The notes under the pieces: generated by a model | Told to the model about the DNA's origin: nothing | Databases searched by the model: none | What the model saw: the letters and a program-made list of their open reading frames with translations, nothing else | In this document: positions 1-9,116 of the stretch, one piece after another | How positions within the stretch are numbered: position 1 is the first letter of the stretch | Layout: each line of letters opens with the position of its first letter | Source: Chloroflexota bacterium | GTDB taxonomy: Bacteria > Chloroflexota > Chloroflexia > Thermomicrobiales > JADLAZ01 | Length of the DNA stretch: 22,089 nucleotides | Reading direction: 5' to 3' | Assembly: GCA_020849725.1 (NCBI GenBank) | Contig: JADLAZ010000065.1 | Span: 1 to 22,089, forward strand | Program-made: the position numbers and the translations under genes

Positions 1-996
1 GACGAGGGAGTCACCGGCTGGGGCGAGTGCGCCAGCCCGTCCGACCCCTACTATTGCCCGGAAACGACCGAGACGTGCTGGCATCTGCTCAAGGACTTTC
101 TCGGGCCGCTGGTGCTGGGCAAGCCATGGGATACGGTTGACGAGTTGATCCACCTCTATCGGGATGTGAAGGGCAACAACTTCGCCAAGGCCGGCCTGGA
201 GATGGCCGTCTGGGACGTGCTGGCCCAGCGCGCGGGCAGGCCGCTGGCTGATCTGCTTGGCAGTACGCGCGCCGAGATCCTGTCCGGCGTCAGCCTGGGC
301 ATCGAGACGGACATCGGCCGGCTGTACGCGATCATCGACCAGTACCTGGGCGAGGGCTATCGCCGCATCAAGCTCAAGATCGGGCCGGGCAAGGACTACG
401 ATGTCGTGCGCGCCGTGCGCGAGCGCTATCCCGATCTGCCGCTGCAGGTCGACGCCAACTCGGCCTACACGCTCGACCACATTGCGATGCTGCGGCGGCT
501 GGATGACTTCGATCTCCTGCTGATCGAGCAGCCGCTGGCGCACGACGACATCATCGACCACGCGCGCTTGCAGGCCGCGTTGCGGACGCCGATCTGCCTG
601 GATGAGAGCATCCACTCGGCCGAGGACGCGCGCAAGGCGCTCGATCTGGGCAGTTGTCGGGTGATCAACATCAAGGTCAGTCGGCTGGGCGGGCTGCGCG
701 AGAGTCAGCGGGTCCACGACCTGTGCCACGCGCGCGGAGTGCCGGTCTGGTGCGGCGGCATGCACGAGTTCGGCATTGGCCGCGCCGCCAACGTTGCCAT
801 CTCCAGCCTGCCCGGCTTCACGCTGCCGGGCGACGTTTCTGGCTCCGACAAATACTACCGCGAGGATATCGTCGAGCCACCGGTGCTGGCTCCCAACGGC
901 GCCATCCCCGTGTCGCGCGTGCCCGGCCTCGGCTACACGCCGGTTGAGGAGCGCATCCGCGAGCACACGCTGCGCGAGACGACACTGACCGCCTGA
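1..996 (+). CDS. menC: o-succinylbenzoate synthase / N-succinylamino acid racemase (enolase superfamily), 5' partial
   Basis: The reading frame is open from base 1, so the true start lies outside the window; about 331 codons are visible, and the family is usually 365-375 residues, so roughly 40 are missing. The visible N-terminus (GWGECA, then PYYCPETTET) matches the capping domain of the OSBS/N-acylamino acid racemase group. The barrel carries the catalytic set: the KxK pair (codons at 370 and 376, KLKIGPG), metal ligands Asp (451, VDAN), Glu (526, IEQPL) and Asp (601, LDES), and the second catalytic Lys (673, NIKVSRLGG). In the family these enzymes dehydrate SHCHC to o-succinylbenzoate for menaquinone, or racemise N-succinyl amino acids, and many do both. 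The next gene is an M20 hydrolase and no other men gene is visible, which leans towards the racemase role. The assignment to family is firm; the substrate is inferred. Confidence 0.9.
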   Translation, partial: DEGVTGWGECASPSDPYYCPETTETCWHLLKDFLGPLVLGKPWDTVDELIHLYRDVKGNNFAKAGLEMAVWDVLAQRAGRPLADLLGSTRAEILSGVSLGIETDIGRLYAIIDQYLGEGYRRIKLKIGPGKDYDVVRAVRERYPDLPLQVDANSAYTLDHIAMLRRLDDFDLLLIEQPLAHDDIIDHARLQAALRTPICLDESIHSAEDARKALDLGSCRVINIKVSRLGGLRESQRVHDLCHARGVPVWCGGMHEFGIGRAANVAISSLPGFTLPGDVSGSDKYYREDIVEPPVLAPNGAIPVSRVPGLGYTPVEERIREHTLRETTLTA

Positions 997-1082
997 GCGC
1001 GCCCCTGGCCGGGGCAAGCGACGACATGCGAAGATGCGGCCGGGACGGTGCGCATGTGGGGCAGCCGTCAGGAGGGGAGACG

Positions 1083-2228
1083 ATGCCGGACCACGCGCTG
1101 CTGGACTACCTGCGGCCGCGCCGCGATGAGATGCTGGCCGCGGTGCTGGACCTCGTTGGTCGAGAGACGCCCAGCGACGACAAGACGGCGCTCGACGCGC
1201 TGGGTCAGGCGCTGGTCGAGCGCCTCGCGCCGCTCCAACCCGACGTGACGACGTTTCCGACCGCCGACCGTGGCGACCACCGGCGCTTTGCGTGGTCGTT
1301 CGGTCACGACAGTTCGATACCGCCGGCGCTGATCCTGTGCCACGTCGACACCGTCTGGCCGATCGGCACGCTGGCCGAGCGGCCGGTGCGCGTCGAGAAC
1401 GGCCGGGCCTACGGGCCAGGCATCTTCGACATGAAGGCGAGCATCGCGCTGACCGAGTATGCGCTGCGGGCCATTCAGGCTCTCGACCTGCGGCCGGCGC
1501 GGCCGGTCGTGCTGCTCGTCACGACCGACGAGGAGGTTGGCAGTCCCACCTCACGGGCGCTGATCGAGGCCGAGGCGCGACGTGCCGGCCATGCGCTGGT
1601 GTTGGAGGCGCCGCTGCCAGGTGGCCGGGTAAAGACGGCGCGCAAGGGTGTCGGCCGCTTCACGATCGACATCACCGGCCGGGCGGCCCACGCTGGCGTC
1701 GAGCCGGAGAAGGGTATCAGTGCCGTTGTCGAACTGGCGCATCAGGTGCTGCGCGTCACCGACCTGGCTGACCGGGCGGCCGGCACGACCGTCACTGTCG
1801 GTGTCGTCCAGGGCGGCAGCGTCGTCAACGTCGTGCCGGCCGCCGCCAGCGCGCGCATCGACGTGCGGGTGACGACGATGGCCGAGGCAGCGCGCGTCGA
1901 GGCGGCGTTGACCGCCTTGCGGCCGGTGCTGGCCGGCGCGACGATCACGACGACCGGCGGCTTCAACCGGCCGCCGATGGAGCGCACACCGGCGGTGGCG
2001 GCGCTGTTCGAGCGCGCACGGACCATCGGCGCGACGCTCGGCCTGGACCTGGGAGAGGGCGCGACCGGCGGCGCCAGCGACGGCAATTTCACCGCCGCGC
2101 TGGGCGTGCCGACACTCGACGGGCTGGGCGCCCTCGGCGCCGGCGCCCACGCCGTCGACGAGCACATCCTGATCGACAGCTTGCCGGAGCGGGCGGCGCT
2201 GCTGGCGGCGCTGCTACTGAAGTTGTAA
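1083..2228 (+). CDS. M20 family metallopeptidase (glutamate carboxypeptidase / deacylase type)
   Basis: A 381-residue cytosolic zinc hydrolase. The start at 1083 is chosen because a strong AGGAGGGGAG ribosome binding site lies just upstream; an in-frame start at 1026 would add a poorly conserved tail. M20 landmarks are in order: first metal His87 and Asp89 in LCHVDT, bridging Asp116 in GIFDMKAS, catalytic Glu150 and metal Glu151 in TTDEEVGS, Glu175 in LEAP, His203 in the dimerisation (lid) domain GRAAHAG, and the last metal His356 in GAHAVDEH. The layout follows Pseudomonas carboxypeptidase G2. Family members remove C-terminal glutamate from folates or hydrolyse N-acyl amino acids. It follows the menC-like gene by 86 bp on the same strand, so an N-succinyl amino acid desuccinylase role is plausible but unproven. 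Its stop converges with the minus-strand TPR gene, 12 bp away. Confidence 0.88.
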   Translation: MPDHALLDYLRPRRDEMLAAVLDLVGRETPSDDKTALDALGQALVERLAPLQPDVTTFPTADRGDHRRFAWSFGHDSSIPPALILCHVDTVWPIGTLAERPVRVENGRAYGPGIFDMKASIALTEYALRAIQALDLRPARPVVLLVTTDEEVGSPTSRALIEAEARRAGHALVLEAPLPGGRVKTARKGVGRFTIDITGRAAHAGVEPEKGISAVVELAHQVLRVTDLADRAAGTTVTVGVVQGGSVVNVVPAAASARIDVRVTTMAEAARVEAALTALRPVLAGATITTTGGFNRPPMERTPAVAALFERARTIGATLGLDLGEGATGGASDGNFTAALGVPTLDGLGALGAGAHAVDEHILIDSLPERAALLAALLLKL

Positions 2229-2240
2229 GCCAGGGCATCA

Positions 2241-4073
2241 CTACGGCCCATCCCCCGACAGTTTCGTCAGATCGCGGAGACGCTGCTCAATTTGCGCCTG
2301 GCGCTCGGTGAGCCCGCGCTGGCGCAGGTAGACTGCGTAGGTCGCCAGATAGCGATGCACGGTGGGGGACTTTGAGCCGAACCGGCGCTCGGTCAGCTGG
2401 ATCGCGCGCTCGTAGGAGGCTTGGGCTTCGGCGTGCCGGCCGGCCTCGGTCTCGATGTCTGCTAACAGGAGCAGCGCCGCGCCATGGTTGGTCTCCGGCA
2501 TGCCCGTCTGTCGCAGGTTCTGGTCGAAGGAAGCGATCGCTGTGCGCGCGAGTGGCTCGGCGGCCGCGGCCTGGCCCGCCGCTCGCAGCATGCGCGCCAG
2601 CGCCACCTGCGTCTCCGCGACCTGGAGGCTGGTGGCGCCGTATGCCCGCTGGCGGATCTGAAGCGCTTCGCGCAGATACGCCTCCGCCTGCGCGTAGCGT
2701 GCCTGCCCAGCGTCGAGGATACCCAGGTTATGCAAGGTTCGGGCCGTCTCCGGGTGGCCGGGCGGCAACAGCCGCCGGCGCAGGTCGAGTGATCGCTGGT
2801 AGGCCGCGCGTGCGTCGTCGTTGCGGTCGAGATCGACGTAGGCGTTGCCAAGGTTGTTGAGTGCGCCCGCCATTACCGGCCCAAGGCCGGCCGCCTCACC
2901 ACCAAGGTCGGTGTAATGGAAGATGGCCTCCAGCAAGTCGTCAGCGGCCTCGAACGCACGGCCGGTGTCATAGTAAAGGCTGCCAGCGAGGTTCAGCGCT
3001 GCGGCAAGGTGGTGGCGCACCCGGTCACTCGGTCGCCGGCCGACGAAGGCTGACTCACCAGGTGTCCATGGCGTCCGAGCCATCCTTGGGTAGTTGGCCT
3101 CGCCGAGCGCGTAGGTCGCCTGCGCCGCCAGTCCAGTCGCCCGCGACACGTCACCCTCGTCACGCGCCGTAATGGCCAGGTTATAGAGCAGCCGGCCGAG
3201 CAGTTCGGGATCGTGTGCTGGTCGTTGCTGAAGAATCTGGACGGCCTCTTCATACAGCGGCGTAGCGGCCTCGGTGTCGTCAAGCGACTCATACCAGTCG
3301 GCGCGGGCTGCCAGCACGCGCGCCACGATCGGGCTGTCGTCGCCGCGTGTGGCGCGGGCCGTCGCTTCCGCCTGGTCGAACCAGTCCTCCGCGGTCTCTT
3401 CGTCACTGATGTGACTGACGGTGATCGCGCCGCCGAGGAGGTTAAGCGCCGGCTCGGTGTTGCGCACAACCTGCACCAGCGCGAGGGGGCCAACGAGGAA
3501 GACGAGGATGGCTGGGATGGCGAGCAGGATCGTGGTGACAGTGGCAGCGCGGGCGGTGCCGCGCCGACCGAGCGCGTCAATCGTACTGACCGCGCCGGCC
3601 GTGAGCAGCGCCAGCAGCGCTGCCATCAGTGCCGCCAGGACCTGGTTCGGCCAGGCCAGGGAGCCCCACCCCTGATCGCTCCAGATCGGCCAGACCACGA
3701 GCGCGGCGACGAGGGGCAGGCACGCCAACAACCGCAACCGGCGCCTGGCGGTCGCCGGCACGGCGCACCCAGCGGCAGTGCCGATGAGCGCGCCGATGAT
3801 CAAGGGCAAGGCGAGGGTCACGCCGGCGGTTGCTCCTGCCAGGCCAATGGCGACCAGCACAACTGCGCCACCGATCGTGGCGCCGATCAAACCGGCGATG
3901 TGCCACCAGCCGGCAGGCCGGGTCGGACGCAGCGGCGCCTGCGCGCCATCGTCGCTGCCGAACGTCTCGCCAGCCGCACCGGGCGTGTCGCTCACCGCAC
4001 TGTCGACGTTGGGTGGTTCAGCCACTGGTCGGTCGCTCCGCTCAGGCGGAGCGACGGATTCTGGTGATTCCAT
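2241..4073 (-). CDS. multi-spanning membrane protein with C-terminal TPR repeats
   Basis: A 610-residue protein of unknown function. Residues 1-55 are an acidic, Pro-rich, probably disordered cytoplasmic tail. About five hydrophobic segments follow (near 58-80, 84-105, 114-130, 143-165 and 178-201). From about residue 225 to the end the protein is a helical solenoid of tetratricopeptide repeats with a 42-residue period like kinesin light chain (for example NNLGNAYVDLDRNDDA, then LHNLGILDAGQARYAQAEAY). TPRs bind partner proteins, so a membrane-tethered scaffold is the natural inference. The reading frame stays open upstream to 4586, but that stretch contains a galE relic in other frames and reads as low-complexity sequence, so the ATG at 4073 is taken as the start. 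The ribosome binding site there is weak (GGGGG about 6 bases upstream). No enzymatic domain was recognised. Confidence 0.78.
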   Translation of the reverse strand: MESPESVAPPERSDRPVAEPPNVDSAVSDTPGAAGETFGSDDGAQAPLRPTRPAGWWHIAGLIGATIGGAVVLVAIGLAGATAGVTLALPLIIGALIGTAAGCAVPATARRRLRLLACLPLVAALVVWPIWSDQGWGSLAWPNQVLAALMAALLALLTAGAVSTIDALGRRGTARAATVTTILLAIPAILVFLVGPLALVQVVRNTEPALNLLGGAITVSHISDEETAEDWFDQAEATARATRGDDSPIVARVLAARADWYESLDDTEAATPLYEEAVQILQQRPAHDPELLGRLLYNLAITARDEGDVSRATGLAAQATYALGEANYPRMARTPWTPGESAFVGRRPSDRVRHHLAAALNLAGSLYYDTGRAFEAADDLLEAIFHYTDLGGEAAGLGPVMAGALNNLGNAYVDLDRNDDARAAYQRSLDLRRRLLPPGHPETARTLHNLGILDAGQARYAQAEAYLREALQIRQRAYGATSLQVAETQVALARMLRAAGQAAAAEPLARTAIASFDQNLRQTGMPETNHGAALLLLADIETEAGRHAEAQASYERAIQLTERRFGSKSPTVHRYLATYAVYLRQRGLTERQAQIEQRLRDLTKLSGDGP

Positions 4074-4197
4074 CCTTGACCCCCATCGCTGATATGCCCA
4101 CAGTGTAACAGGCAGTCGTCCTAGCACCAGTCGCTCTGCTGCCCTGGACGTACATCCCATGTCGGTCGATGACGTGGTTGTTTGAGTTGGTCCGGGT

Positions 4198-4500
4198 ACC
4201 CTGTGGGTTGGCCCGATGCCAGCGCCAGGCGGTGGCGACGATCTTGTCCAGGTCGGTGAAGCGGGGCTGCCAGTCCAGGTCAGCCTGATGCGCGCTGAGT
4301 CGGCCACCAGCCGGGGCGGGTCGCCGGGCCGGCGCGGACCTTCGACTCGCCGCAGGGGCTGATCGGCTGGAGTGGCGCGGACTCGAGGATGGGGTCGTGG
4401 TCGGGCATGCCGTAGACAGCGGCGGTGGAGGAGAAGACGAAGCGGCGCACGTCGGCCTGGACGAACGTGGCGGCCGGGTGAACCGCGCCGCGCCGGCTCA
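4198..4500 (-). pseudogene. galE: UDP-glucose 4-epimerase (galE) relic with deletions and a frameshift
   Basis: Three blocks of a GalE-like protein survive on the minus strand in the right order. At about 4500-4445 the sequence reads RRGAVHPAATFVQADVR, the early Rossmann region. It is fused directly to 4447-4340, reading RFVFSSTAAVYGMP and ending PISPCGESK, where the catalytic YxxxK has Cys in place of Tyr. This then jumps, in another frame, to the C-terminal block GDPPRLVADSARIR at about 4330-4286. A further frameshift near 4285 leads to QPRFTDLDKIVATAWRWH, ending near 4198. Hence at least two internal deletions and one or two frameshifts have occurred; roughly two thirds of the gene is gone. 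It cannot encode an active epimerase. It occupies most of the 4074-4648 gap; apart from it and the nfo ribosome binding site I see nothing in that gap. Confidence 0.78.
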
Positions 4501-4648
4501 GGCGCAGGCTCCCTTCGGTCCCACTCAGGGAACAGCCTCCACTCCCCAACCCCAGCACCCACCCCAGGTACCACGACGCCGTCCAAGGCGTTAGACTCTA
4601 GCGACGCGGGGGGCGCGTCCGCGAGCGTGGCACAGCGAGGAGGCCCGC

Positions 4649-5551
4649 ATGCGATTTGGCCTGCATATCAGCGTTGCCGGCGGCATTGCGAAGTCGTTCC
4701 AGACCGCGCGCGATTGCGGCTGCGACTGCATCCAATTGTTCAGCGGCAACCCGACCGCCTGGCGCGACTCGCCGCTGTCGGACAAGACGATCGAGCAGAC
4801 GCGGGCGGCGGCGACGACGATGGCGCTGGCGCCGCTCGTGTACCACACACCCTATCTGGTCAACCTGGCGACGCCGAAGGCGGAGTTCCGTGACCAGTCG
4901 GTCGGCCTGCTGCTGGCGGCGCTGCGCAAGGCCGACCAGATCGGTGTGTCGCTGGTCAACACCCACGTCGGTAACCACATGGGCGAGGGTGTGCCGGCCG
5001 GTATCGAGCGGATCGTGTCGGCGCTGCTGACCGTGGCGCCGGCCATCCCTGATGGCTGCACGCTTGTGTTGGAGAACGGCCCGGGCAAGGGCACCGAGAT
5101 CGGGGCGCGCCTGCCGGAGCTGATGGAGATCGTCCGGCGGGCCGACCTGGGCGATCGGCTCGGGCTGTGCCTAGATACGGCCCACCTGTGGGCGGCTGGC
5201 TATGACTTGCGCGAGCCGGCTGTGATCGACGCTCTGCTGGCCGAGTTGGATGCGGGCGTCGGATTGCGGACGCTGCGCCTGCTGCATGGCAACGACAATG
5301 GGCGGCGGCTGGGAGGGCTGACCGACGTTCACCGGCATCCGGGCGAGGGAGAGATCGGGCTAGCGCCGTTCGCAGACCTGTACCACCGGGCGGAGTTAGC
5401 CGCGCTGCCGGTCATCATGGAGATGCCGGGCGACACCATACCGGAGCAGGCGCGCAGTCTCGCCCTCGTGAAGGAGTTGGCCGCGGGGAGCCAGGCGCCA
5501 CAGACTACTGCCGTACCGATCTCGGCCGGGGTCGCGGTTGCCGGTGCCTAG
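4649..5551 (+). CDS. nfo: deoxyribonuclease IV (endonuclease IV, AP endonuclease)
   Basis: A 300-residue TIM-barrel AP endonuclease of base excision repair; it cuts 5' to abasic sites and to oxidised 3' ends using three zinc ions. All nine zinc ligands of E. coli Nfo are present with a constant offset of three residues: His66 (YHTPYL), His106 (NTHVG), Glu142 (LENG), Asp176 and His179 (LDTAHLWAAGYD), His213 (LHGND), Asp226 and His228 (DVHRH), and Glu258 (MEMPGD). Length and start (MRFGLHISVAGG) match the family, and a GAGGAGG ribosome binding site sits seven bases upstream. The last 20 residues form a non-conserved tail. The smc gene begins just after its stop, so the two are probably co-transcribed. 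Confidence 0.95.
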   Translation: MRFGLHISVAGGIAKSFQTARDCGCDCIQLFSGNPTAWRDSPLSDKTIEQTRAAATTMALAPLVYHTPYLVNLATPKAEFRDQSVGLLLAALRKADQIGVSLVNTHVGNHMGEGVPAGIERIVSALLTVAPAIPDGCTLVLENGPGKGTEIGARLPELMEIVRRADLGDRLGLCLDTAHLWAAGYDLREPAVIDALLAELDAGVGLRTLRLLHGNDNGRRLGGLTDVHRHPGEGEIGLAPFADLYHRAELAALPVIMEMPGDTIPEQARSLALVKELAAGSQAPQTTAVPISAGVAVAGA

Positions 5552-5561
5552 CGCACGAGCC

Positions 5562-8500
5562 ATGGTGCTGCGTCGCCTCGCCATCCACGGCTTCAAGACC
5601 TTCGCCGGCCGCACGGTCTTCGAGTTCCACGACGGCATCACGGCCGTCATCGGCCCGAATGGCTCCGGCAAGTCCAACCTGGCCGATGCCGTGCGCTGGG
5701 TGCTGGGCGAGACGAGCCACAGTGCCTTGCGATCGAAAAAGGTCGAGGACGTGATCTTCGCCGGCAGCAGCGCCCGGCCGGCAATGGGCATGGCCGAGGT
5801 CAGTCTGACGCTGGCCAACGCCGACCGGCTGCTGGACAGCGATTTCGCCGAGGTGACGATCACCCGGCGCGCCTTCCGGGATGGTGAAACCCAGTACCTG
5901 CTCAACGGCGCCCGGGTGCGCCTCAAAGATATCGTCGAGTTGACCGCTCCGCTCGGCGGCGCCTACACCGTCGTGGGCCAGGGCCTCGTCGACGCGGCAC
6001 TCAGCTTGCGCCCCGAGGAGCGGCGTGGCCTGTTCGAGCATGCTGCCGGCATCACGTCACACCAGCTCAAGCGAACCGAGGCAGAGCGCCGATTGGTGGC
6101 CGCCGAGGCGAATTGCGTGCGCCTGACCGATATCCTGGCCGAGCTGACGCCACACCTCAGACACCTGGAGCGTCAGGCGCGGCAGGCGGGCGAAGCCAGT
6201 GACGTGCGCGCGGCGCTCACGGCGGCGTTGGGGCGCTGGTACGGCCGCCACTGGGCCGCGGCCACGGCGGTGGTGGAGGCGGCCGAGCGCCGCGCAGCTG
6301 AAGCTGGCCGCTGCCTGACGGTGGACCGGGCGGCCGTGACTGCCGCCGAGGCGACCCGCGCCGAGGCGCGCCAGCGGCTGGCTGGCGCGCGCGCCGATGG
6401 CGAGCGCGCGCGCGCCGAGCGCGCGACCCGCACTCGCGAGCGGGCCGATGCAACGCGACGCGCGGCGGTGGCCGCCGAGCGCCGGTCCGCGCTCCAGAGC
6501 CGGCTGGATGATGAGATGAGCGACGATGCTGCCACCAGCCAGCGCCGCGCCGAGACGGCCGCGCGCCTGGCGGAGACGGCCGCGGGGCTGACCGCGCTCG
6601 ACGAGGAGGAGCAGGGCGCCCGCGCGCGGCTGGCCCAGGTGGAGACCGAGGCGCGCGTGGCTGAGACCGCCCGGGCGGAGGCTGAGCGGGCGCTGGCGAC
6701 GCTGCGCCAGGCGGTGCTGGCCGGCGCGACCCAGACCGGCGCGCTGGAGACGGCGCTCGCCCGCGTGCAGGAGCGGCTGGCCGCGCTCGACCGCGACGAC
6801 GAGCGGGCCGCTGATGATGCGAGCGAGCGGCAGGCGGAGCGCACTCGCCTGCTGGCGCGGCAGGCCACGCTCGTGGCCGAGGCCAGTGCCGCCGCCGAGC
6901 AGCGCGCGGCTCTGGTGGCCAGGCAGGCGGCGCTGGCGGAGGAGATCGTCACGCTCGACACCGCGCTGGAGGACTGCCGCCGGCAGCGCGCCGCCGTCGA
7001 GCATGACCTGACGCGCGACCGCGCCCGCCTCGAGGCGCTGACCCGGCTGCACGACAGCGGCGCGGGCCTGGCCGCTGGGCCGAAGGCGGTGCTGGCCGCC
7101 GCCCGCGCCGGCGCGCTGGCCGGTATCCTGGGTCCGGTCGCGGCGCTGATCCACGCACCGGCGCACCTGGATACCGCACTGGAGGTGGCGCTGGGTGGCC
7201 ATGTCCAGGATATTGTTGTCGCCGGCTGGGCCGATGCCGAAGCCGCCATCGCCCACCTGAAGGCGACCGGCGCCGGGCGGGCGACCTTCCAGCCGCTGGA
7301 CACCGTGCGGCCGCCGCGCCCGCTGGCGCCTGCCAGCGGGCCGGGTATCGTCGGCGTGGCGACGGCGCTGGTCTCCTTTGAGTCGCACTTTCAGCCACTG
7401 GTGCAGGCGCTGCTGGGCCGCGTCCTCATCGTCGATGACCTGGGGGCGGCCCGGCGCTTGATCGCCCGCGGCGATGGCTGGACGCTGGTGACGCTCGCGG
7501 GTGAGATCGCGCGGCCGGGTGGCGCCGTTTCCGGCGGCGCCGCCGTGCGCGAGGCCGGCGTGCTGGCGCGCGAGCGCGACCGGCGCGATCTGCCAGTGCG
7601 ACTGGACGCACACGCGGCGCGCGCGGCGGCGCTGGATACGACGCTGACGGAGCGTGGCCAGGCGCGCTCGGCGCTGGCGCGCGCGCGCGACGCGACCGTC
7701 GCGGCCCTGGCTGACCAGACCCGCGACGATGCACGCCGCGACGACGCGCGCCGCCGTCTCGACGCCGATCTGGTGGCGCTGGACGCGGCGGTCACCGCTG
7801 CCGAGCGCCAGCGAGCCGACGCGACCAAGCGGCGAGCGGCACTGCGGGAGGAGCAGGCGCGGCAGGCTGCGGCGCTGGCGACCGCTGCCGCCGACCAGGT
7901 CCAGCGCCAGGCGGCGCTGGACCGCGCCACCGCCGCCACGCCGGCACTGTCCCAGCGGCGGGCTGCTGCCACGGGCGCGCTGGCCGAGGCGCGCCAGCAG
8001 GTCGCCCGGCTCGACGAGCGCCGTCGGGCCGTGATTGCGCGCCGGGCCGACCTGACAGCGCAGCAGCAGCGGTGGGAGCGTGACGAGCAGATCGCGGCTC
8101 AGCGACGAGCGGCGCTGGGCCGTGATCTGACCGCCGCCGCCGCCGAGCATGCCACCCAGGCCGCCACCCACGCGCGGCTGGCGACGGCGCTCGCCGCTGC
8201 CGAGGCTGCCGGCAGTGACCTCCAGGTCGCCCTGGCCGCCGCCGACACCGCGGCCGACGCGGCCGACCGCCACCTGACCGCCACCCAGACCGCTCATGCC
8301 GCCCGCGAGGCTGAGGTCGGCCGGCTGGAGGTCGCTGCCGAGCATAGCCGCGGCGATCTCGCCGCGCTCGCCACGCGCATCGAGGCTGATCTGCCAGCGA
8401 TTGACCCGGCCACACTGACCGCGCCGGCGACCGATGAGCCGCGCCTGGAGATGACGATCGCCAGCCTGCGCGACCGTCTGCGTCGCATCGGTCTGGTCGA

Positions 8501-9116
8501 CCCAGCTGTCGTCGACGAGTATGCCGCCACGCGCGAGCGCCACGCCTTCCTGACGCGCGAGTTGGCCGATATCGAGGCGGCTGCGCGCTCACTGCGCGGC
8601 GCCATTGGCGAGTTGGATAGCCTGATGCGGACGCGCTTCACCGCGACCTTTGAGGCGGTCAACGCCGCATTTGGGCACACTTTCAGCCGCCTGTTCAACG
8701 GCGGCAGCGCCCGCCTGGTCCTGACCGACGATCGCGAAGCGCCGGGCATCGACATCCTGGCTCAGCCGCCTGGCAAGCGCATGCAGAGCCTGGCGTTGCT
8801 CTCCGGTGGCGAGCGAGCGCTGACGGCGGCCGCGCTGCTGTTCGCGATCGTGCGCGTGAACCCCAGTCCGTTCTGCTTGCTGGACGAGGTCGACGCGGCG
8901 CTGGACGAGAGCAACGTGCTGCGCTTCCGCGCGCTGCTGGCCGATCTGGCCGATCGGACGCAGTTCGTCGTCATCACCCACAACCGAGGGACGATTGAGG
9001 GCGCTGACACGCTCTACGGCATCAGCATGGGCCAAGATGGCATGTCGCAGGTCATCTCGCTGCGCCTGGAAGGGGCCGGCGCCGATCAGCCCGCGCCGCG
9101 CGCCGCCGACGACTGA
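5562..9116 (+). CDS. smc: chromosome segregation protein SMC
   Basis: A 1184-residue condensin ATPase that, with ScpA and ScpB (not in this window), compacts and segregates the chromosome. The N-terminal head begins MVLRRLAIHGFKTFAG and has Walker A GPNGSGKS at residues 31-38. A long Ala/Arg/Glu-rich coiled coil follows. The globular hinge lies near residues 505-625 (GILGPVAALIHAPAHLDTA, then HVQDIVVAGWADAEAAI), then the returning coil. The C-terminal head carries the LSGGE signature near 1080, Walker B with D-loop FCLLDEVDAALDE near 1104-1116, and a switch His in VVITHNRGT. The ATG at 5562 is preferred because SMC proteins start a few residues before the first strand; in-frame TTG 5538 and GTG 5544 lie inside the end of nfo and would add up to eight residues. 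No clear ribosome binding site is seen, which fits translational coupling to nfo. The coils are very rich in Ala and Arg, as expected for this GC content. Confidence 0.95.
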   Translation: MVLRRLAIHGFKTFAGRTVFEFHDGITAVIGPNGSGKSNLADAVRWVLGETSHSALRSKKVEDVIFAGSSARPAMGMAEVSLTLANADRLLDSDFAEVTITRRAFRDGETQYLLNGARVRLKDIVELTAPLGGAYTVVGQGLVDAALSLRPEERRGLFEHAAGITSHQLKRTEAERRLVAAEANCVRLTDILAELTPHLRHLERQARQAGEASDVRAALTAALGRWYGRHWAAATAVVEAAERRAAEAGRCLTVDRAAVTAAEATRAEARQRLAGARADGERARAERATRTRERADATRRAAVAAERRSALQSRLDDEMSDDAATSQRRAETAARLAETAAGLTALDEEEQGARARLAQVETEARVAETARAEAERALATLRQAVLAGATQTGALETALARVQERLAALDRDDERAADDASERQAERTRLLARQATLVAEASAAAEQRAALVARQAALAEEIVTLDTALEDCRRQRAAVEHDLTRDRARLEALTRLHDSGAGLAAGPKAVLAAARAGALAGILGPVAALIHAPAHLDTALEVALGGHVQDIVVAGWADAEAAIAHLKATGAGRATFQPLDTVRPPRPLAPASGPGIVGVATALVSFESHFQPLVQALLGRVLIVDDLGAARRLIARGDGWTLVTLAGEIARPGGAVSGGAAVREAGVLARERDRRDLPVRLDAHAARAAALDTTLTERGQARSALARARDATVAALADQTRDDARRDDARRRLDADLVALDAAVTAAERQRADATKRRAALREEQARQAAALATAAADQVQRQAALDRATAATPALSQRRAAATGALAEARQQVARLDERRRAVIARRADLTAQQQRWERDEQIAAQRRAALGRDLTAAAAEHATQAATHARLATALAAAEAAGSDLQVALAAADTAADAADRHLTATQTAHAAREAEVGRLEVAAEHSRGDLAALATRIEADLPAIDPATLTAPATDEPRLEMTIASLRDRLRRIGLVDPAVVDEYAATRERHAFLTRELADIEAAARSLRGAIGELDSLMRTRFTATFEAVNAAFGHTFSRLFNGGSARLVLTDDREAPGIDILAQPPGKRMQSLALLSGGERALTAAALLFAIVRVNPSPFCLLDEVDAALDESNVLRFRALLADLADRTQFVVITHNRGTIEGADTLYGISMGQDGMSQVISLRLEGAGADQPAPRAADD

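Noticed and set aside
1001..1015. GCCCC-tggcc-GGGGC as a terminator after the menC-like gene
   Set aside because: Only a 5-bp stem and no T-tract; such hairpins arise by chance at this GC content.
4074..4586. N-terminal extension of the TPR protein to a 781-residue version
   Set aside because: The extra 171 residues are low-complexity and run through the galE relic in a different frame; the ATG at 4073 gives a normal N-terminus.
6057..8543. Long minus-strand open frame of 828 codons inside smc
   Set aside because: It is the antisense of a GC-rich coiled-coil gene; its protein is Arg/Gly/Gln-rich without any recognisable motif.
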